Shown in pieces: positions 1 through 8,269 of a DNA stretch of 20,707 nt. The notes below the pieces were generated by a model, which was not told where the DNA came from, searched no databases, and saw only the letters and a list, made by a program, of their open reading frames with translations. The translations under genes were made by a program, and so were the position numbers. This DNA is from UBA4416 sp044340865 (GTDB lineage Bacteria > Bacteroidota > Bacteroidia > B-17B0 > Aurantibacillaceae). Position 1 is the first letter of the stretch, and each line of letters begins with the position of its first letter. The stretch spans positions 1 to 20,707 of the forward strand of contig JBIISW010000029.1 of the NCBI GenBank assembly GCA_044340865.1, written 5' to 3'.

Positions 1-21
1 CTATTAAAATAAAAAATTGAT

Positions 22-1299
22 TTATTCGTAATTATATTTACTCTTCCATCGTTGTTGTAAATACGATTTAAGCTCTCTTTCCCTTGCGTTTTCGGAAGGA
101 TTAAAAAGCTTAGTACCACTAATTTCTGAAGGCAAAAATTCTTGTTCTACAAAATTATGATCATAATCATGTGCATATTTATACGCTTCGCCATACCCAA
201 GTTCCTTCATTAATTTTGTTGGAGCATTTCTTAAGTGCAACGGAACAGGTAAATCACCTGTTTGTTTTACAAGCTGTTGTGCCTGGTTTATAGCCATATA
301 ACTGCTATTACTTTTCACGGAGCAAGCCAAGTAAACAACCGTTTGAGATAAAATAATTCTACTTTCTGGATAACCAATAATGCTGACAGCTTGAAAACAA
401 TTATTGGCCATCACTAATGCTGTGGGATTTGCATTGCCAATATCTTCCGATGATAATATCAATAATCGGCGTGCAATAAAGGTTGGATCTTCTCCTCCTT
501 CAATCATTCTCGCTAACCAATAAACAGCAGCATTGGGATCTGAGCCTCTTATTGATTTTATAAAAGCAGAAATAATATCATAATGTTGTTCGCCACTTTT
601 ATCATACAACGCTAAATTTTGTTGGATGTACGTTTTAACCAATTCATCTGTAATGATTATTTCGGTTCCACTTATACAATTCACAACAATTTCTAAAGCG
701 TTTAATAATTTCCTACCATCACCTCCTGAAATACGAATCAATGCCTCTGTTTCCTTTAAGACAATGTGTTTTGTTTTTAAAAGAACATCCTTTTGTATCG
801 CATTGTGTAATAAAAGGATCAACTCTTCCTGACTTAAATGTTTTAATACGTATACTTGACAGCGTGACAGTAAAGCCGGAATAACTTCAAAGCTGGGGTT
901 TTCGGTTGTGGCACCAATTAACGTAACAATGCCTTTTTCAACCGCATTCAATAAAGAATCTTGTTGAGATTTACTAAAACGATGAATCTCATCAATAAAT
1001 AAAACAGGTTTTTCAACTTTAAAAAGGCCGCCATCACCTTGTGCTTTTTCTATCACTTCTCTTACATCCTTTACACCCGAATTGATTGCGCTCAATGCAT
1101 AAAATGGTCGCTTTAATGTATGTGATATAATTTGTGCTAAGGTTGTTTTTCCAACACCTGGTGGTCCCCATAGTAAAATAGAAGGCAATAGATTTTGATC
1201 AATGGCTTTGCGCAACCCAGATTCTTTACCAATAATATGTTGCTGACCAATGTAATGTTGTAAGTTGGTAGGTCGAACGCGCTCTGCTAATGGCTCCAT
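22..1299 (-). CDS. rarA: Replication-associated recombination protein A (RarA/MgsA), AAA+ ATPase
   Basis: This 425-residue protein has the full length usual for RarA/MgsA, the bacterial relative of eukaryotic WRNIP1/Mgs1, which acts at stalled replication forks and gaps as a tetrameric ATPase. Visible motifs are the N-terminal PLAERVRPTNLQHYIGQ segment typical of clamp-loader-like ATPases, a Walker A at residues 45-52 (GPPGVGKT), a Walker B near 99-104 (LFIDEIHRF follows), and a sensor 1 region with GATTENPSFEV at about 129-139. The C-terminal half carries the MgsA tetramerisation signature (the stretch GGEDPTFIARRL, then SSEDIGNANPTAL and LRNAPTKLM). It is monocistronic as far as visible, with its stop near the window edge. 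The ATG is the natural start because homologues begin with this MEPLAERVRP-like sequence. The upstream 104 bp are shared with the divergent small secreted gene. Identification is from family motifs and is very secure. Confidence 0.97.
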   Translation of the reverse strand: MEPLAERVRPTNLQHYIGQQHIIGKESGLRKAIDQNLLPSILLWGPPGVGKTTLAQIISHTLKRPFYALSAINSGVKDVREVIEKAQGDGGLFKVEKPVLFIDEIHRFSKSQQDSLLNAVEKGIVTLIGATTENPSFEVIPALLSRCQVYVLKHLSQEELILLLHNAIQKDVLLKTKHIVLKETEALIRISGGDGRKLLNALEIVVNCISGTEIIITDELVKTYIQQNLALYDKSGEQHYDIISAFIKSIRGSDPNAAVYWLARMIEGGEDPTFIARRLLILSSEDIGNANPTALVMANNCFQAVSIIGYPESRIILSQTVVYLACSVKSNSSYMAINQAQQLVKQTGDLPVPLHLRNAPTKLMKELGYGEAYKYAHDYDHNFVEQEFLPSEISGTKLFNPSENARERELKSYLQQRWKSKYNYE

Positions 1300-1403
1300 G
1301 ATACATCCTAATTTGGAAGACTTAACTAATTGAAAATTTTAATACTTAATAACACTATAAAAGTAAATTTATTATATTTACATAAACAATAAATTTAATA
1401 ACA

Positions 1404-1868
1404 ATGACACCATTTAAAAAAATATTATTTTCGAGTTTAGTTCTAAGTGTAGGATTATTAACCATAAATGCAGCATATAAAGGAGAACCGAAAGACGCTC
1501 TAGATAAACGTACCTTTAAGGTATCAATGACGGAAGTGAAAACAGGAGCTGCATCTAAAAAAGGAGTTGATGATGAAATTGAATTCAAAGGTGGCAAAAT
1601 TTTTAGTGGGTTCTTGTTTGATAAATTTGAATTTAGTAGAATGAAATACGAAATCACTAAAGATTCAACATTTACCGACGAAGAAGAAAACGAAATGCAT
1701 ATCATAGAAGCTGAAGCTTCAACAACAGATGATACTGATCAAACAGTTGTTATTACCTGTAAAGTAGAAGATGCAGATATCAGTGGTGAAGTAAAAATTA
1801 CCAAAAAGGATAAATTAAAAAAGAGATATGAGTTTTCTGGAAAAGAAAAAGATAAGAAGAAAAAATAG
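1404..1868 (+). CDS. Small secreted protein of unknown function
   Basis: This predicted 154-residue protein is not one I recognise. Residues 1-24 look like a Sec signal peptide: a lysine pair, then a hydrophobic run through FSSLVLSVGLLTINA. The mature part is strongly charged. It has alternating segments suggestive of beta strands (TFKVSMTEVKTG, GGKIFSGFLFDKF, QTVVITCKVEDADISGEVKI) and a lysine-rich C-terminal tail (KEKDKKKK). That pattern would fit a small periplasmic or surface beta-rich domain, possibly lipocalin-like, but this is a guess from shape only. It sits alone between divergent rarA and the convergent transpeptidase gene and ends 15 bp before a bidirectional terminator. The ATG follows an AT-rich leader without a clear ribosome binding site, as is usual in Bacteroidota. 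Coding status is supported by the signal peptide and the correctly placed terminator. Confidence 0.8.
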   Translation: MTPFKKILFSSLVLSVGLLTINAAYKGEPKDALDKRTFKVSMTEVKTGAASKKGVDDEIEFKGGKIFSGFLFDKFEFSRMKYEITKDSTFTDEEENEMHIIEAEASTTDDTDQTVVITCKVEDADISGEVKITKKDKLKKRYEFSGKEKDKKKK

Positions 1869-1883
1869 TATTTGATACTTACA

Positions 1884-1915
1884 AAAAAAAGAGATAATTA
1901 ATTATCTCTTTTTTT
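1884..1915. terminator. Bidirectional intrinsic terminator between convergent genes
   Basis: This is a perfect 32-base palindrome centred on GAGATAATTAATTATCTC, flanked by seven A on the left and seven T on the right. Read from either strand it gives a hairpin followed by a U tract. It lies 15 bp after the small secreted gene and 13 bp after the L,D-transpeptidase stop, so it serves both convergent transcripts. Confidence 0.85.
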
Positions 1916-1928
1916 ATGGCTATAAATA

Positions 1929-3569
1929 TTAATTGGAAGGATATAACATTTTTAAAATCGGTTCATCTTTATTATAAATATCAATGTATAATTTCAGTCC
2001 ATTGCTATCGGCCTCTGCAGTAAAGTAACGTATTAAAATTGGCAGTGGATTTTTCAAACTGATCTTTTTTTGGACGGGCGTTACAAAATATTTATTCAAA
2101 CTATCCTTTGTATAATGCAAGCTATCATCTCTAACTAAAAATTGAGACAACTGTTGGTAATTTTCTAACCTCATACATCCGTGACTTTGAGCTCTATTAC
2201 TAGTTTTAAAATAATGTTTAGAATTAGTGTCGTGCAAATAAACACCAAACATATTATTAAAATTAAACTTCACAATTCCTAAACTATTCTCAGTTCCTAT
2301 TCGTTGTCTAAACCTCAACGGTAAATAGTTTTCGTTATACTTTTTCCAAGGCAATGATTTATAATCTAGCACTTCATTTTTTTTACCAATTACTTCAAAA
2401 TTTTTTCTTTCTAAATAAGTTATATCTTTTTTTACTGCTGGTAATATTTCTTTAGTAGCAATAGATGTTGGCACATTCCAATAAGGGTAAATAAGCATGT
2501 AATTTATTTTACTAGTTAAAGTAGGTGTTTGATTTTCAGGTTTACCTGCTATGATTGCTGACTGCATAACAACTGTATCTGACTCGAAAACAGTAAGCCA
2601 AAAGGCGGGAATATTAATAAAAACGTAACGGTTTGGTAAATGTTGTTCCTCCCATCTCCACTGCTCCAATGCTAAACAAATTTGTTTAATTACTTTTTCT
2701 CGGTTGTAACTTAAGGCTTTTTTTGTATACTTTCCTAGCTTTCCATCAGGTTGAATAAACCATTTTTTTTGCAAGCTGAGAATCGCCTTAGCAAGTTTTG
2801 CGCTGTCACTCTGCAAGCTCAACGTATCATAAAAACCTTGTTTAATAAGATTTGCCTTTATTAGACTTATTTTTTTTAGTGAATCTTTTTCTGTTACAAA
2901 TGGTATAGAATCAAAATTAAAACGGCAGGTATCATTCAAAATAAGAGCTAATTCATATTTAAGTCTTCTATAATCCAAATGGGTTGGCTCAAGAGAATCT
3001 AATGCCGCTTTCATGTTATTTCGATCAAATCCATCTTTCAAAAGGCTATCCCAATGTGGAGATAATTTATTAAAATTAACTTTCGATACTAAACCTAAGC
3101 TATCATAAGACAACCGACCTTTATTTACATGTGCCCCCATCAAATAATACGCATCACTTAAAAGAAGGTCTGCTTTAACTAAGGCACTTACATTAACAAT
3201 ATCAGGTTGTTGATTAATTAAATTTAATTCGCTTTTTATCTTTATGTGATGATAATCATCTGGAATTAATCCATAGTAAATACAATTATCAATAAGTGTC
3301 AGTAAATTCTTTCCTTGTTCATTTAGTTGAGCACCTTTGAACCAACATGGTTTAGTATAATATTGATTTCTAAAAAAAATTACTGTAGTCAACTTGATTG
3401 AATCAACCATCATTACAGAGTCATTCATGTTGTAAAATGATAGTTCTGCCTCTATTTCTTTTTGCAATTGTTCTGAAGATAATCCTTTTACTTTTTTCTC
3501 TTCGCGCTTAACTTGTTCGTTACACGAAAATAAAAAAACAGAAAACGTTATGCATAAAAAAAGCCTCAT
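1929..3569 (-). CDS. L,D-transpeptidase family lipoprotein (YcbB-like murein L,D-transpeptidase)
   Basis: This 546-residue cell-wall enzyme should form 3-3 cross-links or attach proteins to peptidoglycan in the periplasm. The chosen start gives MRLFLCITFSVFLFSC, a lipoprotein signal with the likely lipidated Cys at residue 16. The frame is open for 18 more codons upstream (to 3623), but that extension would place charged residues before the signal and overlap the previous gene. Domain order is a helical scaffold-like region (about 40-220), a peptidoglycan-binding-like segment (about 235-285, with LQKKWFIQPDGKLG), an ALEQWRW linker typical of YcbB proteins, and a YkuD catalytic domain. The catalytic motif SHGCMRLEN has its nucleophilic Cys at about residue 465. 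Length and order match the family. The ATG is inside the 3' arm of the upstream gene's terminator, so its expression is probably linked to terminator readthrough or to an internal promoter (inference). Confidence 0.92.
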   Translation of the reverse strand: MRLFLCITFSVFLFSCNEQVKREEKKVKGLSSEQLQKEIEAELSFYNMNDSVMMVDSIKLTTVIFFRNQYYTKPCWFKGAQLNEQGKNLLTLIDNCIYYGLIPDDYHHIKIKSELNLINQQPDIVNVSALVKADLLLSDAYYLMGAHVNKGRLSYDSLGLVSKVNFNKLSPHWDSLLKDGFDRNNMKAALDSLEPTHLDYRRLKYELALILNDTCRFNFDSIPFVTEKDSLKKISLIKANLIKQGFYDTLSLQSDSAKLAKAILSLQKKWFIQPDGKLGKYTKKALSYNREKVIKQICLALEQWRWEEQHLPNRYVFINIPAFWLTVFESDTVVMQSAIIAGKPENQTPTLTSKINYMLIYPYWNVPTSIATKEILPAVKKDITYLERKNFEVIGKKNEVLDYKSLPWKKYNENYLPLRFRQRIGTENSLGIVKFNFNNMFGVYLHDTNSKHYFKTSNRAQSHGCMRLENYQQLSQFLVRDDSLHYTKDSLNKYFVTPVQKKISLKNPLPILIRYFTAEADSNGLKLYIDIYNKDEPILKMLYPSN

Positions 3570-3590
3570 CTTAATATAAAGATAAGGCTT
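3561..3590 (-). terminator. Intrinsic terminator of the T9SS gene, overlapping the transpeptidase start codon
   Basis: On the minus strand, a 12-bp stem (AAGCCTTATCTT pairing with AAGATGAGGCTT, one G-T wobble) has a 6-base loop and runs straight into seven T. It begins about 20 bases after the tandem TAATAA stop of the T9SS-sorted gene. The ATG at 3569-3567 of the L,D-transpeptidase is part of the 3' arm, and the T tract encodes its Leu-Phe-Leu residues. Confidence 0.75.
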
Positions 3591-3612
3591 TGATTGATGT
3601 ATAGAGTATTTA

Positions 3613-4617
3613 TTATTTTGCAACCGTAAATCTTCCTGACTTTAATAGTTGATTGTTTTTTCCAATAACCGTGTATACATAAACAGCATTTGTGAAATGA
3701 GAAACATCCAACTTAATATTTCCATTTTCAAAACTTTCAGTAGTCACGATTTTTCCTTGTAAATCATAAACAATTACATGAGCAACCCCAGTACTAGCTG
3801 TGTTAAAATTGATTACTGAATTTGATGGATTTGGGAAAACAGACAATTCAATATCTGTTTTAGCTGTTTCGTTTACTGATACTGTTAAATAATCTTTCAA
3901 TACTGTAACAAAAGTTTGAGCACTTGTTCCCAAAGGAGAAGTAACAGTTGAAGTAGTTATACTAAAAATAGGTGCTTTTGAAGAGTTAGGAGCGTAATAA
4001 TCATAATTTAATTGAGAAATATTTACACTTCCTACAACAAGTGTTCCACTCAAAACTTGTATTGTTTTTAATCTCACAACATTTGTAAATACTCTCGTAC
4101 CAAGTGTTAAAGTACCTGACGCATCAGCAGTAACATTACAATTTCCTGTAAAAGTTCCATTATTACCGTATACAGTTAAATTACCACTTACCGCAGATGT
4201 TACTGATGACACAGCCGTAAAAGGGTATTGTGCAAACTTTGCAGGATTTGTATAATTGATTGAAATTGGAATACCATTAGCAGAAATTGTTCCACCATAA
4301 TAATTTAATCCAGTAGATGTTGCTTTGTAATAAGAAACATTTGCAGTTCCTGAAGAAACAGAAACATCAGCCATTGGGTAACTTGCATTACTTACACTAG
4401 CTGTGACAAAAGTATTAGTAATGGATGTGCGCATAACAGGAGTGTAATTCCAAACAGCACCAATGCCACTTGCACCAATTGAAATAGAAGAATCGCATTG
4501 AGTCGTGATGAAATTTTTGTTAAATGCAGCAGGTGCATGATTAGCCTGTGTCAACGTTTGTGCATTTAAAATACTTGCTGAACAAATGATGAATAAAGAT
4601 TGTATTAGTTTTTTCAT
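3613..4617 (-). CDS. Secreted protein with T9SS type A C-terminal sorting domain
   Basis: This 334-residue exported protein has a Sec signal peptide (residues 1-19, ending ILNAQ) and a C-terminal type IX secretion sorting domain over about the last 75 residues. The typical marks of that domain are visible: ELSVFPNPS at its start, then VIVYDLQGKIV, then the NAVYVYTVIG strand and a final LKSGRFTVAK. The middle part is rich in Ser, Thr, Asn and Val, with no recognised catalytic motif, and looks like a beta-rich passenger. Such proteins cross the outer membrane through the T9SS and are usually anchored to the surface or released. The gene has a good promoter 27 bp upstream and its own terminator, so it looks like an independent unit. 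Its substrate or partner cannot be told from sequence. Confidence 0.9.
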   Translation of the reverse strand: MKKLIQSLFIICSASILNAQTLTQANHAPAAFNKNFITTQCDSSISIGASGIGAVWNYTPVMRTSITNTFVTASVSNASYPMADVSVSSGTANVSYYKATSTGLNYYGGTISANGIPISINYTNPAKFAQYPFTAVSSVTSAVSGNLTVYGNNGTFTGNCNVTADASGTLTLGTRVFTNVVRLKTIQVLSGTLVVGSVNISQLNYDYYAPNSSKAPIFSITTSTVTSPLGTSAQTFVTVLKDYLTVSVNETAKTDIELSVFPNPSNSVINFNTASTGVAHVIVYDLQGKIVTTESFENGNIKLDVSHFTNAVYVYTVIGKNNQLLKSGRFTVAK

Positions 4618-4648
4618 AGTGGTTAATTTAGTTTATTATTAAGTTAAT

Positions 4649-4679
4649 CAAATATATTTAAATATAGATAGAATACCAA
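4649..4679 (-). promoter_or_regulatory. Bacteroidota-type promoter for the T9SS-sorted gene
   Basis: On the minus strand the -7 element is TATATTTG (4656-4649), an exact match to TAnnTTTG. A TTG sits 20 bp upstream (4679-4677) as the -33 element. The predicted transcript start is about 25 bases before the ATG at 4617. The spacing agrees with the known Bacteroides consensus; activity is inferred. Confidence 0.65.
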
Positions 4680-4744
4680 CTGTGTTAAACAAAAATTAAA
4701 TACTCATAACTTAAAAAGCACTGCGGAAAATCTACAGAAAAAAA

Positions 4745-6148
4745 TTAAAAAATCATTTTCCCTGGATTCAAAATTAAACTCGGATCAAAAAGTTTTTTGA
4801 TGTTTTGCATCAATTGAATTTGATGAGGCGGAAAAACAATTGGCAGATAATTTTTTTGAACCAACCCAATACCGTGTTCGCCACTAATTGTGCCTCCTAA
4901 ACTTTTACACAACTCAAAGATTTCAGTTATTCCTTTTGGTAATTCAGTGTCCCAAACTTCATCACTCAATTCACCTTTAATAATATTAACGTGCAAATTA
5001 CCATCGCCTGCGTGACCATAACAAACACTTTTAAAACCATATTTTTTTCCAATCAATTTTACACCGTTCAATAATTTAGGAAGTTCGGCTCTTGGTACAA
5101 CTGTATCTTCCTCTTTGTAGACAGAATTACTTTTTACAGCCTCCCCCACTTTTCTTCTTATTTTCCACAACGATGCTTTTTGTTCTGCACTATCAGCCAT
5201 CAAAATTTCATCACATCCATGAGACAACATAATATCGTTAATAGATTCGCAATCATAAAATAAAACATCCAAATTATTGCCATCGACTTCAATGAGCAAT
5301 AAAGCTTGCCATTCAGGTTTAATTGTAAAATTTACCTCACCTGCGTACTTAATGCTCCAATCAATAGCATCGCGTTCCATAAACTCCATTGCACTTGGTG
5401 TAATGCCAGCTCTAAATGTAGCTCCTACAGCCTCGCACGCTTTTTCAGCAGAAGTAAAAGGAACGAGCATAAGCAAATCATGCTTTGGTAATGGAATTAA
5501 TTTAAAAACAATTTTTGTAATTATACCCAACGTACCCTCACTTCCTACCATGAGATGTGTTAAGTTGTATCCAGTTGAATACTTCAATGTATTTGCACCA
5601 GTCCAAATGATATCACCATTAGGTAAAACCATTTCAATATTTAATACATAGTCTCTTGTTGTGCCATACTTAACAGCCTTTGGACCACCACTACTATGAG
5701 CTACATTTCCGCCTAAAGAACAACTTCCCCAACTTGCTGGGTCTGGTGGATAAAACAAACCAACTTTTTTCACTTCTTCTTGAAACACATAATTTATAAC
5801 ACCTGGTTCAACAGTTGCTTGAAGATTTCGTTCATCAATTTTTAATATTTGATTGAAATATTCCATACTTAAAACAATTCCACCAAAAACCGGCAAAGCA
5901 CCACCACTTAAACCAGTTCCAGCTCCTCTAACGGTTACGGGTATTGTATGTGTAGTGGCAAATTTCATAATTAATGAAATTTGTTCAACGGTTTTTGGCT
6001 TTAAAACAACTTCAGGTTTAAACATTAAATCTTCTGTTTCATCTCGACCATACTTTTCTAATTGATCTTGATTTATAGAAATAGATTCAACCTCTAATAT
6101 CTCGTGCAACAAATTGATATGTTCGGAAGTAATTTTAGTGTATACCAT
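4745..6148 (-). CDS. FAD-binding oxidoreductase, GlcD / D-lactate dehydrogenase type
   Basis: This 467-residue flavoenzyme is of the VAO/PCMH fold and most likely oxidises a 2-hydroxyacid such as glycolate or D-lactate to the 2-oxoacid. The N-terminal FAD-binding domain (FAD_binding_4) has RGAGTGLSGGALP at about 74-86, WGSCSLGGNVAHSSGG near 140 and the GSEGTLGIIT segment near 203. The C-terminal FAD-oxidase domain carries the metal and substrate-site signature YGHAGDGNLHVN and, near the end, SGEHGIGLVQK. Length fits single-subunit GlcD-type proteins, which lack the Fe-S domain found in longer relatives. No GlcE or GlcF partner is visible here. It is the last gene of a five-gene minus-strand operon, 12 bp after the frameshifted gene. 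The precise substrate cannot be decided from sequence. Confidence 0.92.
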   Translation of the reverse strand: MVYTKITSEHINLLHEILEVESISINQDQLEKYGRDETEDLMFKPEVVLKPKTVEQISLIMKFATTHTIPVTVRGAGTGLSGGALPVFGGIVLSMEYFNQILKIDERNLQATVEPGVINYVFQEEVKKVGLFYPPDPASWGSCSLGGNVAHSSGGPKAVKYGTTRDYVLNIEMVLPNGDIIWTGANTLKYSTGYNLTHLMVGSEGTLGIITKIVFKLIPLPKHDLLMLVPFTSAEKACEAVGATFRAGITPSAMEFMERDAIDWSIKYAGEVNFTIKPEWQALLLIEVDGNNLDVLFYDCESINDIMLSHGCDEILMADSAEQKASLWKIRRKVGEAVKSNSVYKEEDTVVPRAELPKLLNGVKLIGKKYGFKSVCYGHAGDGNLHVNIIKGELSDEVWDTELPKGITEIFELCKSLGGTISGEHGIGLVQKNYLPIVFPPHQIQLMQNIKKLFDPSLILNPGKMIF

Positions 6149-6160
6149 TTTCGTTTGTTT

Positions 6161-6659
6161 TTATTTAAAATAAAGTTGAAGAATTTTTTCGACCTCTTCT
6201 TGTCGCTGAGTTCCTATTAAAAATGGTTTACCATTATTGGTGATGATCTTAATACCATCGTTACCTGAAACATTATAACACCAGCCGTTTCCAGTGATAC
6301 TGTATTTAACACCCCATCCTCCATAATCCGAAAGAGGATCGTATTTGATAAGTGATATCGATTTAATTTCACCCCCAAGTCATACTTCTTTTACAAAACA
6401 GTAGACCTTTATAATTTACATAAATACCATGGCCATTAATGATTGTTTCGAGTTTCAACGAAAAAAACCAAATAACTATCGCTAATAAAAAAAGAATTAT
6501 GACAGAGAAAACAATGGGATCTTTTTGTTGATTCTTAGTTTGCAATACATCAAACTGAACCAATACAGACAAAACAAAAACTATGATAACTGGAGAGCCT
6601 GCAATTAAAAAGTGCCACCATTTTCTGAATTTTTGTATTTCACGAAATTCTAAATTCAT
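6161..6659 (-). pseudogene. Membrane/PH-like hypothetical protein (DUF6141-like), interrupted by a +1 frameshift
   Basis: The first frame encodes 96 residues: an amphipathic start (FREIQKFRKWWHFL), two hydrophobic segments (about 18-36 and 48-66), then a cytoplasmic-looking domain that stops at MTWG-TGA. One frame over, translation continues without a break as EIKSISLIKYDPLSDYGGWG, then NVSGNDGIKIITNNGKPFLIGTQ, and ends LQLYFK at 6161. Joined, these give about 165 residues resembling a two-TM plus bacterial PH-like family that I associate with DUF6141, in which the expected joint is W-x-EIKS. The break is at a run of five G (plus strand C at 6372-6376); four G would restore the frame. It is either a real mutation, an assembly or read error, or a +1 recoding site. 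The gene sits between prmA and the FAD oxidoreductase with gaps of 16 and 12 bp. Family name is uncertain, the frameshift is clear. Confidence 0.75.
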
Positions 6660-6675
6660 CTATCAATAGAAATTC

Positions 6676-7500
6676 TTATTTTTTTAATTTCAAAACAGCC
6701 CATTCATTTTTACTAAAACTATCTGTTACTGTAAATCCTATTTGTTGAGCTAAAACACTTAATTCATTTACATCGGTTGTAAAAAAACCACTAAGCAGTA
6801 AATCTCCACCTTTAATTAAACACGTAAAATAATGTGGCAAATCTTGCTTTAATATATTTTTATTAATGTTCGCTAAAATAATGTCGAATGTTTCTACTTT
6901 AGGTAACAACGCAACATCACCTTTTTTAAATATAATATTTAAACACCCATTTATCCCCGCATTCTCAATACTATTTTCAATACTCCATTCATCAATGTCA
7001 ATTCCTAACAAAGTGGTTGCTCCAAGTTGTTTGGCTAAAATGGCCAATATACCTGTTCCGCAACCCATGTCTAAAACTGACTTATTTTTAAAATCTAAAC
7101 TAAACATTGTTTTACTTACCAACCAAGTCGTATCGTGATGACCCGTGCCAAAACTCATTTTAGGTGTAATTACAATATCATGTTTTAACTGTTCTGCCTT
7201 GTCATGAAAATGTGCGCGAATACATACTAAATCATCGACATAAACGGGCGAGAAATTTTTCTCCCACTCTTCGTTCCAATTTGTTTTTGGGATTTCTTTT
7301 CGAGTGTATGTGAAACTAAATTCTTCAAAAGTTAATTCTTTAACCAAACTTTCGTTATCCATTTCAGATTGTATGTATCCGTCTAAACCAGTTTCATTTT
7401 GCGTAAAACTTTCAAAACCAATATCCGCTAATAATGCAATAAGTATATCTGATCCGGGCTCAGGAGGGTTAACTGTAAATGTGTATTGTAAATAATTCAT
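6676..7500 (-). CDS. prmA: Ribosomal protein L11 methyltransferase
   Basis: This 274-residue SAM-dependent enzyme trimethylates ribosomal protein L11 in the cytoplasm. I start it at MNYLQYTFTV (7500). The frame is open 17 codons further up, but that extension overlaps the end of tpiA and is a translation of its tail. Visible features are the PrmA-specific NWNEEWEKNFSPV segment, ITPKMSFGTGHHDTT, the SAM-binding motif I SVLDMGCGTGIL (near 142-153), IDIDEWSIENSIENA as the acidic ribose-binding loop, and ILANINKNIL as motif IV. Length is slightly under the E. coli enzyme, as usual in Bacteroidota. It lies 13 bp downstream of tpiA, a pairing I believe is common in this phylum, and is translated as part of the same operon. 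Confidence 0.95.
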   Translation of the reverse strand: MNYLQYTFTVNPPEPGSDILIALLADIGFESFTQNETGLDGYIQSEMDNESLVKELTFEEFSFTYTRKEIPKTNWNEEWEKNFSPVYVDDLVCIRAHFHDKAEQLKHDIVITPKMSFGTGHHDTTWLVSKTMFSLDFKNKSVLDMGCGTGILAILAKQLGATTLLGIDIDEWSIENSIENAGINGCLNIIFKKGDVALLPKVETFDIILANINKNILKQDLPHYFTCLIKGGDLLLSGFFTTDVNELSVLAQQIGFTVTDSFSKNEWAVLKLKK

Positions 7501-7513
7501 GTTTTTTTTAAAA

Positions 7514-8269
7514 TTAAAAAGAAGCAGTAATTGCACAAAAATCATTAGCATTTAAAGAAGCTCCACCTATTAATCCTCCGTCCACATCTTTGCATTTAAA
7601 TAACTCAGAGGCGTTTTTTGCGTTACAACTTCCGCCATAAAGAATAGAAGTCTGCTGTGCAATTTCTTCAGAAAATAATAGGGCTAATTCTGCCCTGATA
7701 AATTGGTGCATTTCTTGTGCTTGCTGAGTTGTAGCCGTTAAACCTGTGCCTATTGCCCAAATGGGTTCGTAGGCGATGATGATATTTAGGAATTCGGAAG
7801 CTGAAAAGCGTGATAAAACTTCCGCCATTTGAGATTTGATAACCTCAAAATAAAATCCACCTTCTCTCTGATCCAATGATTCGCCAATACAAAATATGGG
7901 TTTTAATTGATGAGCTAAAGCTTCCCTCAGCTTTAACACAAGATCTTCATTCGTTTCATTAAAGTAAGCCCTGCGCTCGCTATGACCAACTAACACATAT
8001 TGACAGCCTACAGAATGCAACATCTTAGCGCTTACTTCGCCAGTAAATGCGCCATGAGGCATTGATGAACAATTTTGTGCGCCGAGGTGAAAAGATACGA
8101 CCTCACCTACTTTACGATTTAAACTTTCTAAAAAAGGAAAAGGAGGAATAATGATTTTAACAACTTCGCTTTGTTTGACTTTACTTAAAATTTCTTCAAC
8201 TAGATATACAGCCTCATCTAGTGTGTTATTCATTTTCCAATTACCAGCAACTATTTTTTTTCGCATCAT
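7514..8269 (-). CDS. tpiA: Triosephosphate isomerase
   Basis: This glycolytic and gluconeogenic enzyme interconverts dihydroxyacetone phosphate and glyceraldehyde 3-phosphate. The 251-residue protein has all key residues: GNWKMN with catalytic Lys12, GHSERR with electrophilic His96, AYEPIWAIGTG with catalytic base Glu168 and the flexible loop, and the phosphate-binding GGSCNAKNA and GGLIGGASL motifs. Two adjacent ATG codons directly follow the TAA of the upstream permease gene (TAA-ATG-ATG), so translation is probably coupled. The second ATG (8266) would give the usual MRKKIVAGNWKMN start and either is possible. It is part of the five-gene minus-strand operon. Confidence 0.98.
   Translation of the reverse strand: MMRKKIVAGNWKMNNTLDEAVYLVEEILSKVKQSEVVKIIIPPFPFLESLNRKVGEVVSFHLGAQNCSSMPHGAFTGEVSAKMLHSVGCQYVLVGHSERRAYFNETNEDLVLKLREALAHQLKPIFCIGESLDQREGGFYFEVIKSQMAEVLSRFSASEFLNIIIAYEPIWAIGTGLTATTQQAQEMHQFIRAELALLFSEEIAQQTSILYGGSCNAKNASELFKCKDVDGGLIGGASLNANDFCAITASF

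Noticed and set aside
626..832. 68-codon plus-strand open frame opposite rarA
   Set aside because: It lies fully antisense to a well-conserved gene and has no recognisable protein features.
3570..3623. Eighteen-codon N-terminal extension of the L,D-transpeptidase
   Set aside because: It precedes the lipoprotein signal, overlaps the previous gene's stop and would bury the signal peptide.
6372..6376. G5 tract as a phase-variation switch
   Set aside because: Five bases is too short for efficient slipped-strand variation; mutation, read error or recoding are better explanations.
7501..7551. Seventeen-codon N-terminal extension of prmA
   Set aside because: It is the out-of-frame end of tpiA, and PrmA homologues begin near MNYLQYTF.
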